A DNA stretch of 64,000 bases from JAHDFB01 sp965658745 (GTDB taxonomy: Bacteria > Bacteroidota > Bacteroidia > Chitinophagales > Saprospiraceae). The position numbers and the translations under genes were made by a program. The stretch is taken from NCBI GenBank assembly GCA_965658745.1, contig CBFHTK010000001.1:486934-550933 (forward strand), read 5' to 3'. The notes under the pieces were generated by a model. It was not told the origin of the DNA and ran no database searches. It saw only the letters and a program-made list of their open reading frames with translations. Below, piece after piece: positions 35,367 to 42,484 of this stretch; position 1 is the stretch's first letter; each line of letters starts with the position of its first letter.

Positions 35367-37660
35367 TGAGTAAGAATAAGCAACATAGACCCCCGTCGTC
35401 ATCAACCAATCTACAAGTATCCAAGGCACCAACGAAATCTGTTGGAGTTCCAGCTATTATGGAATCGATGAAACAAATGGGAAGATGGATGGATATGCCT
35501 AAAGCCTTCAAAGCATCATTGAAAATGAATCAAAAAGGTGGCTTTGATTGTCCAGGTTGTGCTTGGCCAGATCCAGATGACGAAAGGTCATCGGTGGGCG
35601 AATACTGCGAAAATGGTATTAAAGCACTTGCAGAAGAAGCAACAAATAAAAAAGCCGACCCTAGTTTTTTTGCTCAGTATTCAGTTCAGGAATTGAGTGA
35701 AATGAGTGATTACGAACTAGGCAAAAGTGGCAGAATAACGGACCCAATGTATCTTGCACCAGGTGCCACACACTACAAGAAAATTAGCTGGGACAATGCC
35801 ATGCAGAAAATGGCCAATCAATTAAAAGAATTAGATGACCCAGATGAAGCAATCTTCTATACTTCAGGTCGCACAAGTAACGAAGCTGCTTTCATGTACG
35901 GGACATTCATCCGAGCTTTTGGCACAAATAATCTTCCTGATTGCTCCAATATGTGCCACGAATCAAGCGGGTACGCACTTTCAAAAACACAAGGAATCGG
36001 TAAGGGATCAGTAGTCTTATCAGACATATATGAGGCAGATCTTGTGATAATAATGGGTCAAAATCCTGGCACAAATCACCCGAGAATGCTATCAGCTCTT
36101 GAGAAAAATAAAATAAATGGAGGTACAATCGTTGCTGTAAATCCACTAAAAGAGGCTGGATTACTTCACTATACAAACCCACAAAAGCCATTCAGAATGT
36201 TGACTGGAGGTTTGGCTTTGACTGATCTGTATTTGCAAGTAAATATTAATGGTGATCTAGCTTTACTAAAAGCAATTCTTTTCAAATTACAACAAAGAGA
36301 GGAAGCGGGCGAGAGTATTTGGGACAGGACTTTCATTGACGAACATACGGAGGGGTACGATGAACTTAAGGCTGAAATTCAAGCGACGGATTTAGAAGCG
36401 TGCATTAAAGAATGCGGAATAGATTCAGATAAGATTGATGAGCTTGTAGACTTGATTGCCAAGAAAGAAAAAATTATCATTTGTTGGGCAATGGGCTTAA
36501 CACAGCAAGTAAACGGTGTGGCTACGATCCAAGAAATTGTCAATCTATTGCTTTTGAAGGGAAGCATAGGTAAACCAGGAGCCGGAACTTGTCCAGTTCG
36601 TGGTCATAGTAATGTCCAAGGTGACAGGACAATGGGAATCTGGGAGAAGATGCCAGATTCTTTTCACGAAAAACTAGGAAAAGCCTTTGGATTCCAATCC
36701 CCTACTCGTCATGGTTACGACACCGTAGAGAGTATTAAAGCAATGGCCGAAGGAAAAGCTTCATTTTTCTTTGGTATGGGTGGCAACTTTCTCTCCGCTG
36801 CACCTGACACTGATCTTACTGCTCGAGCTTTACAGCAATGCGATATGACGGTGCATGTTTCGACGAAACCTAATAGATCTCATTTGATTCATGGTAAAGA
36901 AGCATTAATACTCCCATGCAAAGGAAGAACGGAAATCGATGAACAGAATAATGCTTATCAGTTTACCAGTGTTGAAAATAGTATGGGTAAAGTACATAGC
37001 AGTAAAGGTGTGCTTCCTCCCATTTCTAAAAACCTAAAGAGTGAGGTTGAAATTGTATGTGATCTAGGTGAAGCTTTTTTCGGGGAAAACCATATCATCG
37101 AATGGACAGCGTATTCAAAGGATTACGATCTAATCCGAGATAAGATTGAAGAAGTGATACCAGGTTTTGAACAGTTCAATACAAGAATTAGAGAAACTTC
37201 TGGCTTCTACTTGCCAAACCCTGCTCGCGATAGAAGGTTCTTGGGTGAAGGTAGAGCGAAGTTTACAGTCAACAAACTTACTTTAAAGTCTGAAACTGAG
37301 CAACGCTTCAAACTAATGACTTTACGGTCACATGATCAGTACAACACTACTATTTATGGTCTGAACGATAGATATAGGGGAATATCTAACGGACGAAAGC
37401 TCATCATGATGAATATGAATGACATGATCGAACTCGGCCTTATTGATCAGCAACTAGTGCATGTACACAGTTATCATTCAGGCAAAAAGAGATCGATTTT
37501 CAATTTTCGAGTTGTGCCGTATGATATTCCCAGACGCTGCCTTGCCGCCTACTTTCCCGAAGCAAATCCACTCGTTTCCATTGACCATGTAGCAATAAAA
37601 AGCAATACACCAGTAAGTAAGAATATAACTGTGAAAATTGAGAAAGCTACCGAGATGTAG
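35366..37660 (+). CDS. FdhF/YdeP-family molybdopterin oxidoreductase
   Basis: 764 residues, close to the family norm. It resembles the alpha subunit of formate dehydrogenase: 'FDCPGCAWPDPDDERSSVGEYCENG' at the N-terminus has only the CPGC pair of the usual four-cysteine iron-sulfur site, as in YdeP-type enzymes. Cofactor motifs follow: 'FYTSGRTSNEAAFMYGTFIRAFGTNN', 'IIMGQNPGTNHPRML', 'GKPGAGTCPVRGHSNVQGDRTMG', and the C-terminal dinucleotide domain 'MTLRSHDQYNTTIYGLNDRYRG'. There is no twin-arginine signal, so it is cytoplasmic. True formate activity is not assured for this branch. It is coupled to fdhD. Confidence 0.88.
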   Translation: MSKNKQHRPPSSSTNLQVSKAPTKSVGVPAIMESMKQMGRWMDMPKAFKASLKMNQKGGFDCPGCAWPDPDDERSSVGEYCENGIKALAEEATNKKADPSFFAQYSVQELSEMSDYELGKSGRITDPMYLAPGATHYKKISWDNAMQKMANQLKELDDPDEAIFYTSGRTSNEAAFMYGTFIRAFGTNNLPDCSNMCHESSGYALSKTQGIGKGSVVLSDIYEADLVIIMGQNPGTNHPRMLSALEKNKINGGTIVAVNPLKEAGLLHYTNPQKPFRMLTGGLALTDLYLQVNINGDLALLKAILFKLQQREEAGESIWDRTFIDEHTEGYDELKAEIQATDLEACIKECGIDSDKIDELVDLIAKKEKIIICWAMGLTQQVNGVATIQEIVNLLLLKGSIGKPGAGTCPVRGHSNVQGDRTMGIWEKMPDSFHEKLGKAFGFQSPTRHGYDTVESIKAMAEGKASFFFGMGGNFLSAAPDTDLTARALQQCDMTVHVSTKPNRSHLIHGKEALILPCKGRTEIDEQNNAYQFTSVENSMGKVHSSKGVLPPISKNLKSEVEIVCDLGEAFFGENHIIEWTAYSKDYDLIRDKIEEVIPGFEQFNTRIRETSGFYLPNPARDRRFLGEGRAKFTVNKLTLKSETEQRFKLMTLRSHDQYNTTIYGLNDRYRGISNGRKLIMMNMNDMIELGLIDQQLVHVHSYHSGKKRSIFNFRVVPYDIPRRCLAAYFPEANPLVSIDHVAIKSNTPVSKNITVKIEKATEM

Positions 37661-37738
37661 AAGTGACCTAGCTTTTCAATCTTACATTTTGTCTTTAGTA
37701 ACAGTTGCATCCTATGCTTTGGTATTTATATTTTAAAG

Positions 37739-37746
37739 TACCTTTA
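37739..37746 (+). promoter_or_regulatory. -7 element TACCTTTA for the DUF1573 gene
   Basis: TACCTTTA, one base from TAnnTTTG, 23 nt before the ATG; a TTTG lies 17 bp further upstream. Confidence 0.4.
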
Positions 37747-37769
37747 CACTCATAAACTGTTAAAAGTAC

Positions 37770-38291
37770 ATGACAAATTTCAAACCATTCTCGAGTTTTA
37801 CATTTCAAATTATAGTTTACGCAATTGCAATGTTAATGTTTCTTGGATGCAAAGAGGAAGCTACTAAGATTGAAGAGCCGAAAGACCCAGTTCTTGAAGA
37901 AATTGCGGGTGACTATTATCAAGAATTGATACGAACTCCTGTCAATGCAGACGGAACTGTTGATACAACCGACGTTCCAAAGATTTACTTTGAAAAAGAT
38001 ATTCATCACTTTGGAACATTAAAACAAGAAGATAAACAAAAACATCGCTTTACATTTGAGAATAAAGGAAATAGAAACCTAGTTCTATTAGATGTCAAAA
38101 CTTCTTGTGGCTGTACTGTTGCTAGCTATGATGAGGAGCCGATAAAGCCAGGTGAAAAAGGAGCAATCAACATTGAATACGATCCAAAAAATCGCAAAGG
38201 ACTGCAGGAGAAAAAAATAATCGTCACTTCCAATGCTTTCCCAAATAAGACAGAATTGACTATTATTGCTGACGTGATTTATGAGGACTAA
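37770..38291 (+). CDS. DUF1573 lipoprotein
   Basis: 173 residues with a lipoprotein signal (lipobox FLGC, Cys near residue 27). The domain shows FGTLKQEDKQKHRFTFENKG, then the LDVKTSCGCTVASYDEEPIKPGE core with the family SCGCT motif, and the strands 'IEYDPKNRKGLQEKKIIVTSN'. DUF1573 is an Ig-like fold common in Bacteroidota envelope proteins of unknown exact function. It is followed after 88 bases by yajC, an arrangement often seen in this phylum, which hints at a link to protein export. Its own promoter lies just upstream. Confidence 0.88.
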   Translation: MTNFKPFSSFTFQIIVYAIAMLMFLGCKEEATKIEEPKDPVLEEIAGDYYQELIRTPVNADGTVDTTDVPKIYFEKDIHHFGTLKQEDKQKHRFTFENKGNRNLVLLDVKTSCGCTVASYDEEPIKPGEKGAINIEYDPKNRKGLQEKKIIVTSNAFPNKTELTIIADVIYED

Positions 38292-38379
38292 GCCTATTGC
38301 TTATGATGTTTTGAGCGGTTAGCATGTGTTTCTAGTCCTTTCCAAATATTTTGACATTAACTAAAAAACTAGAATAAAA

Positions 38380-38727
38380 ATGCAAATAGATTTTTTTATA
38401 CTACAAGCGGCTCCAGGAGGAAGTGGAACTTCATCCCTTATATTCTTCGGAGCAATCATTGCCGTGTTTTATCTCTTCATGATAAGACCTCAGGTTAAAA
38501 AGCAAAAAGAACAAAGAGACTTCATTAATAGCGTCCAAAAAGGAGATGAAGTCGTTACGAATGCAGGAATTGTTGGAAAAGTCAATAAAATAGAAGGTAA
38601 CCAAGTGACTTTGGAAACATCCAAAACCTACATTAAGGTACTGACTACCTCCATTTCAAAAGAACTCACAGACTCCATAAAAGAAAAGCCGGAGGGTGAG
38701 AAAAAGAAAGGAATTTTTGGATTCTAA
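38380..38727 (+). CDS. yajC: Preprotein translocase subunit YajC
   Basis: 115 residues with one membrane helix (about 18-36; LIFFGAIIAVFYLFMIRPQVKKQKE) and the family motif RPQ. The cytoplasmic domain has 'QKGDEVVTNAGIVGKVNKIEGNQVTLET', typical of YajC, which associates with the SecDF complex. The tail is basic and low in complexity. secDF is not in the window. A terminator follows at once. Confidence 0.95.
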   Translation: MQIDFFILQAAPGGSGTSSLIFFGAIIAVFYLFMIRPQVKKQKEQRDFINSVQKGDEVVTNAGIVGKVNKIEGNQVTLETSKTYIKVLTTSISKELTDSIKEKPEGEKKKGIFGF

Positions 38728-38732
38728 ATCTA

Positions 38733-38767
38733 AAAAAGGCAAGATGTTTCAATCATCTTGCCTTTTT
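38733..38767. terminator. Bidirectional terminator between yajC and the convergent gene
   Basis: A perfect stem of 14 bp (arm AAAAAGGCAAGATG, 7-nt loop) flanked by A and T runs on both sides, so it can work in both directions. It starts 5 bases past the yajC stop. Confidence 0.9.
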
Positions 38768-38921
38768 ATCTTCCCTTATATTGCTCTGACCACTTTAAAA
38801 CATATTAATAATAATACTAATGTGGTTTTCCGATATCTTGCAGATATACCTATATTTTTTGGTAGTGGTTATTGCAAAAAGTAAATATCTCAATAACCTT
38901 AGTTCGTAGGAATTGATAAAT

Positions 38922-39149
38922 CTATGTACCTACAGTTTTGAAACTCACGATCCGTACTAGTGTACCCCACATCTGAAATCCAAAATCATCTTCTAAGTAT
39001 TCCACCCTGCATTCAATTTTGGCACCTTCAATCTTAAACTGCTCAGGCATCATCTGAGGTCGAAGAGATTCTCCTTCTTCTGTCTTAATTGCCCAAAATC
39101 CTCCCTCAATCTTTTGAAATTCAGAAGTACCAATTACGCGTGTGCTCAT
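38922..39149 (-). CDS. Small protein paired with the LexA-like regulator
   Basis: 75 residues, beta-rich: 'FQKIEGGFWAIKTEEGES' and 'IECRVEYLEDDFGFQMWGTLVRIVSF'. No signal, membrane helix or known motif is visible. Its ATG overlaps the stop codon of the S24 regulator by 4 bases (ATGA), so translation is probably coupled and its product may act with the regulator. I cannot assign a function. Confidence 0.6.
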   Translation of the reverse strand: MSTRVIGTSEFQKIEGGFWAIKTEEGESLRPQMMPEQFKIEGAKIECRVEYLEDDFGFQMWGTLVRIVSFKTVGT

Positions 39150-39988
39150 CTCGATCGATTTTGTCTTAACATCTTCTCAATCGTAGAATTGAGACTGTGA
39201 ATAAGTTCATTTTGTGAAGTCAAGGTATTTCTTAGTTCATCGATTTCTAGATGTAATCCATTTCGGATATTCTTTGGCGAAGACATAAAGCGACTGATCT
39301 TTAGTTTGATAGACCATAACTCCAGTACTTCATCACCTGGAACAATTCGTTCTGGGTAGTACTCATTATCCGAATGGAGAATAAAACAACCATTCTCACT
39401 TAACTTATTCTCCACTCTTTTTACCACAATATCATCATGCGTGATCACCACATAGACATGATTACTTTTAATAGAATGTTTCCAAGCATTTTTTTCTGTA
39501 AAAGAACACACTACGCGTTCTCCCTCGAAAAGAGTTGGCTCCATACTATCCCCTACCACATCAAACGATCTAAAAGTTCCAGACTGAAAATATTGATCAG
39601 GTAATGTAAAAGTTGGTAGTTCACTAATGTAATCAGGGTCTGTTAATTGACCTCCATATCCAGCTTGAGCAGCATAGGGTACGTGTACAATTCGTTCATT
39701 ATTGTTTTGGTCTGCCACAACAACCAGAACATCTTTCTTACTCTCGTCTTCTGAAGTTGGAAGTATTTGACCTTGTCCTGTATATAAAAACTTCGGACAG
39801 ATATTGTATTTCTCTACAAGTTTTCTGGTGAGTTCAACGGTAACGTTTCGTCTGCCTTTCAAGATTTCACTTAGGCTTTGTGGGAGATAATCAAGGCTGA
39901 GAGCAAACTGCCGACTCGAACGAACTATACCGTTTTCTTTCAGCTCCTTATGACATTGAATGAAGCGTTTAGTAATAATATCTTGCAT
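39146..39988 (-). CDS. XRE-like regulator with S24 (LexA-type) peptidase domain
   Basis: 280 residues. The N-terminal helix-turn-helix covers about 5-65 ('SSRQFALSLDYLPQSLSEILKGRRNVTVELTRKL'). The S24 domain shows a VPYAAQAGYGG segment, where self-cleavage would occur at the Ala-Gly bond in the family, then the catalytic Ser in GDSMEPTLFEGERVV and the Lys in VVKRVENK. A C-terminal extension (about 225-280) is a predicted coiled coil with heptads (LRNTLTSQNELIHSLNSTI). Such proteins repress genes and may be inactivated on DNA damage. A dyad TGTCAT-N7-ATGACA lies about 65-83 bases upstream of its start and may be its operator. No prophage genes accompany it. Confidence 0.87.
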   Translation of the reverse strand: MQDIITKRFIQCHKELKENGIVRSSRQFALSLDYLPQSLSEILKGRRNVTVELTRKLVEKYNICPKFLYTGQGQILPTSEDESKKDVLVVVADQNNNERIVHVPYAAQAGYGGQLTDPDYISELPTFTLPDQYFQSGTFRSFDVVGDSMEPTLFEGERVVCSFTEKNAWKHSIKSNHVYVVITHDDIVVKRVENKLSENGCFILHSDNEYYPERIVPGDEVLELWSIKLKISRFMSSPKNIRNGLHLEIDELRNTLTSQNELIHSLNSTIEKMLRQNRSR

Positions 39989-40052
39989 GTAGAATTCTTA
40001 TTTTCTTTGTAGTGAAACAATAGTCTCTACAAATATATAAATATTCTTAATA

Positions 40053-40071
40053 TGTCATCAATTTAATGACA
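40053..40071. promoter_or_regulatory. Dyad TGTCAT-N7-ATGACA, possible operator
   Basis: A perfect 6-bp inverted repeat in the 113-base gap upstream of the S24 regulator, also 31 bases past the gldC stop. Without a T run it is a weaker candidate for a gldC terminator. Binding by the regulator is inference from position. Confidence 0.35.
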
Positions 40072-40101
40072 GCAAAATAGTGATAACTTAGGAACAATTG
40101 T

Positions 40102-40446
40102 TTAATCTTCCGACTCAGGCTCAATTATACCTGTCTTTTCGCCAAAATAATGAACAAAACGCTGCAATTCATTTGCAAGCTCGCCGTTATTCGTAGCCTT
40201 ATAATATGTATCAACTAAACCTCGTAGTGTTTGAAACATGAACTTGTCCATCTCATTCACTTGTAAGTCTTTTGTCCATAGATCTAGTTTGAAAGTATCC
40301 AAATGCTCTTTATCGAAAAGAGAGAGCAAAAAAGCCTTACATGCTATTCTTTCGGTACCTGGTTGATCATCTGCCTGCCAAAAAATTGATTCAGGTGTAT
40401 TACGATCATCTAAAACAACTTTGATTTTTATTTCTTTTTCTTGCAT
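40102..40446 (-). CDS. gldC: Gliding motility protein GldC
   Basis: 114 residues. The sequence shows the GldC pattern: IKVVLDDRNTPESIFWQADD, then 'ACKAFLLSLFD', LDLWTKDLQVNEMDKFMFQT, and 'LVDTYYKATNNGELANELQRFVHYFGEKTGI'. GldC is a small cytoplasmic protein conserved across Bacteroidota, named for the Flavobacterium gliding gene; its role in motility is minor or indirect in that model. The gene stands alone, outside any gliding cluster visible here, with its own -7 element 59 bases upstream. Confidence 0.85.
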   Translation of the reverse strand: MQEKEIKIKVVLDDRNTPESIFWQADDQPGTERIACKAFLLSLFDKEHLDTFKLDLWTKDLQVNEMDKFMFQTLRGLVDTYYKATNNGELANELQRFVHYFGEKTGIIEPESED

Positions 40447-40505
40447 ACTTTTTATTTCTGTAAGTGTGACATTGGAATTAGCTTAGCATCAAGCTACATG
40501 CACCG

Positions 40506-40513
40506 CAAAAGTA
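40506..40513 (-). promoter_or_regulatory. -7 element TACTTTTG of gldC
   Basis: A perfect TAnnTTTG followed by CGG on the minus strand, giving a leader of about 55 nt. The rest of the 282-base gap to the divergent gene at 40729 holds nothing else that I recognise. Confidence 0.5.
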
Positions 40514-40728
40514 TAGCAATTAATCAAGGTGTTGTCCATTAAAACAAGAGAAAATCATGCTGGTAATACCACATATGTAAACTCCATCACGGTTGCTGAT
40601 ACTTGCTAATTATTACCACACAACACTAATCAAACAAAACACAAAGCGCAGGAAATTCAGAATTCCTAGCTTCTCTCCTCCAAAATGTATAAATTAGCTT
40701 CTTAATATATCAACAAGTTTCAAGAAGT

Positions 40729-41475
40729 ATGATCGCATTCTCATTGAATAGTCCTCTTGTATTTGAACACAGCTTCATTGGTTACTCTTCTGAACACTTT
40801 ATTATCTTATGTTTTTTCTGTCTTAGCGGCTTAATCTATATTCGATCTCTAGGAAAACTGAGTGTGGAAAGACAACACAGGATTCTCTTTATCAGTGCAA
40901 TCGTATTGGCTCTTGTTCAACTCAGCCGTATCCCTATCTTAGCAATTAACGGCCAATTCAACATTGAAACTGATCTTCCTTTGCATCTGTGTAATTTTCT
41001 ACCTTTTGCAATGATCTGGAGCTATGGTGTTCGATCTGAAAAAATCTGGTCTGTTATGTTCTTCTGGATTATGTTAGGCTGCAGTCAAGCTAATTTCACT
41101 CCCGCTGTACGCGAGTCACTATTCTACTATGATGCTATTCGATATTGGGTAGTACATGCGTTTTTAGTCATTCTTTGCCTCTACCCTGCTATCAATTGGA
41201 ATTGGAAAATAAAACACATTGACATCTGGCGGAGTTTTGGATGGTTACATATCGTGTCAGCTATTATCTACTCAATTAATCTAGCTACAGGGGGAAACTA
41301 TATGTACTTAAATGCAAAGCCAGCAGGTACAAATTTCTACAGTATTCTCCCTGAATGGCCATACTACATACTTTCATTGGAATTTGTGATTCTTGCGCTT
41401 TCGTATTTGCTATTTGGTATATTCACTGTAATATCACGAAACAAGAATGAGCTTTCGCCCAAAAGCGCATATTAG
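40729..41475 (+). CDS. TIGR02206-type (YwaF-like) integral membrane protein
   Basis: 248 residues with about six or seven membrane helices spread over the whole length. 'LPLHLCNFLPFAMIWSYGVRSE' and 'ATGGNYMYLNAKPAGTNFYSILPEWPYYI' are the hallmark stretches of the TIGR02206/YwaF family; the function of that family is not known. The gene is transcribed alone, converging with the DUF4249 gene across 62 bases that hold only a weak inverted repeat. Confidence 0.85.
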   Translation: MIAFSLNSPLVFEHSFIGYSSEHFIILCFFCLSGLIYIRSLGKLSVERQHRILFISAIVLALVQLSRIPILAINGQFNIETDLPLHLCNFLPFAMIWSYGVRSEKIWSVMFFWIMLGCSQANFTPAVRESLFYYDAIRYWVVHAFLVILCLYPAINWNWKIKHIDIWRSFGWLHIVSAIIYSINLATGGNYMYLNAKPAGTNFYSILPEWPYYILSLEFVILALSYLLFGIFTVISRNKNELSPKSAY

Positions 41476-41537
41476 AAAGTACTGCAATTATCATAGCTTA
41501 ACCACTTCCGATTGCAGAAACAAAACGACCTTAATTG

Positions 41538-42482
41538 TTATTCAATAATGACTTCATAATATTTGATCGCGGAACCACCCCATATTCCGATACCTCCTTC
41601 AATATTTGATTTTGCTCGCGAATAAGAGGCAAATGGCCCTTGATTTGCTCTAGCAAATTCGATTGTATTCCAGAAGTCAAAATGATCCTCATCGAGTAAT
41701 TGCCATTCTAACCTTGCTGTATCTGAGACTTCAAATAAACCCGCTGTGTTTGGGTCTATTTCCATTGTAAAATCTACGGGTTTTGGAACAGGAAAGTCAA
41801 AAGCCTTTCCGTCGAAGAAGACATCATCAGTAACACTACTGAAGTCTGCTGCAAAAGGTGATCCATCTACACTTACTCTTAGACGATAGAAATTGGGACC
41901 AAGTGGATCTGTAAAGAAGGCATTCATTGACCGAAAATTTGGAATCCCCAGTTGATCAAGTACTTTCAAACTGTCAATAGGAACAAAAGATGGAATCGTC
42001 GTACTCGCTGTGATCTCTTCACCTTCAAAAACGACTCTCAAATCGTAGCTTTCGCCCTCCATTGGGGCAATCGATTGATTTACGTCAATATAGAAACATA
42101 GGTCTTGCTCCAAGAAAAGACTATCTAGTCCGATAAGATCTAGCGCCTGTTCAGCTAATACTGGATCCAAATTAGCAGTACAGATCTCGGTTAGAGGGTA
42201 ATTTTGACCATTATGTATAACTGTTACAAAGGCTCCTCCTAGAAACAATTCAGGTCCTTGTATTTCATCTCCTGTCTGGAACAAGGGATAAGTCTTCCCA
42301 ATTGTTACATAAGGTGGTATTGCATCTTCCCCTGCTTGAATATACCCTTCAATTACAACAGTCGGAGGATCGTCAGCATAATCCGGCACAAACACTTCCT
42401 GACAAGAGCCTAAGAAGATCAGTACTATTAGAAGTAGGGACAAATTTTGGATCTTCGAAATAGCCTTAATTGTTGAGGTCAT
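41538..42482 (-). CDS. DUF4249 outer-membrane lipoprotein
   Basis: 314 residues from the ATG at 42482, two bases after the receptor stop codon; an earlier ATG at 42506 lies inside the receptor gene. The signal peptide ends in the lipobox FLGSC. The mature start 'DPPTVVIEGYIQAGEDAIPPYVTIGKTYPLF' is the DUF4249 signature, followed by 'FVTVIHNGQNYPLTE' and 'YDLRVVFEGEEITASTTIPSFVPIDSL'. DUF4249 proteins act with a TonB-dependent receptor, and the receptor is directly upstream. The pair probably imports or binds an unknown ligand at the outer membrane. Confidence 0.9.
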   Translation of the reverse strand: MTSTIKAISKIQNLSLLLIVLIFLGSCQEVFVPDYADDPPTVVIEGYIQAGEDAIPPYVTIGKTYPLFQTGDEIQGPELFLGGAFVTVIHNGQNYPLTEICTANLDPVLAEQALDLIGLDSLFLEQDLCFYIDVNQSIAPMEGESYDLRVVFEGEEITASTTIPSFVPIDSLKVLDQLGIPNFRSMNAFFTDPLGPNFYRLRVSVDGSPFAADFSSVTDDVFFDGKAFDFPVPKPVDFTMEIDPNTAGLFEVSDTARLEWQLLDEDHFDFWNTIEFARANQGPFASYSRAKSNIEGGIGIWGGSAIKYYEVIIE

Positions 42483-42484
42483 CT

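Noticed and set aside
41482..41517. Inverted repeat CTGCAAT / ATTGCAG between the convergent genes at 41.5 kb
   Set aside because: Short stem, 22-nt loop and no T run on either strand.
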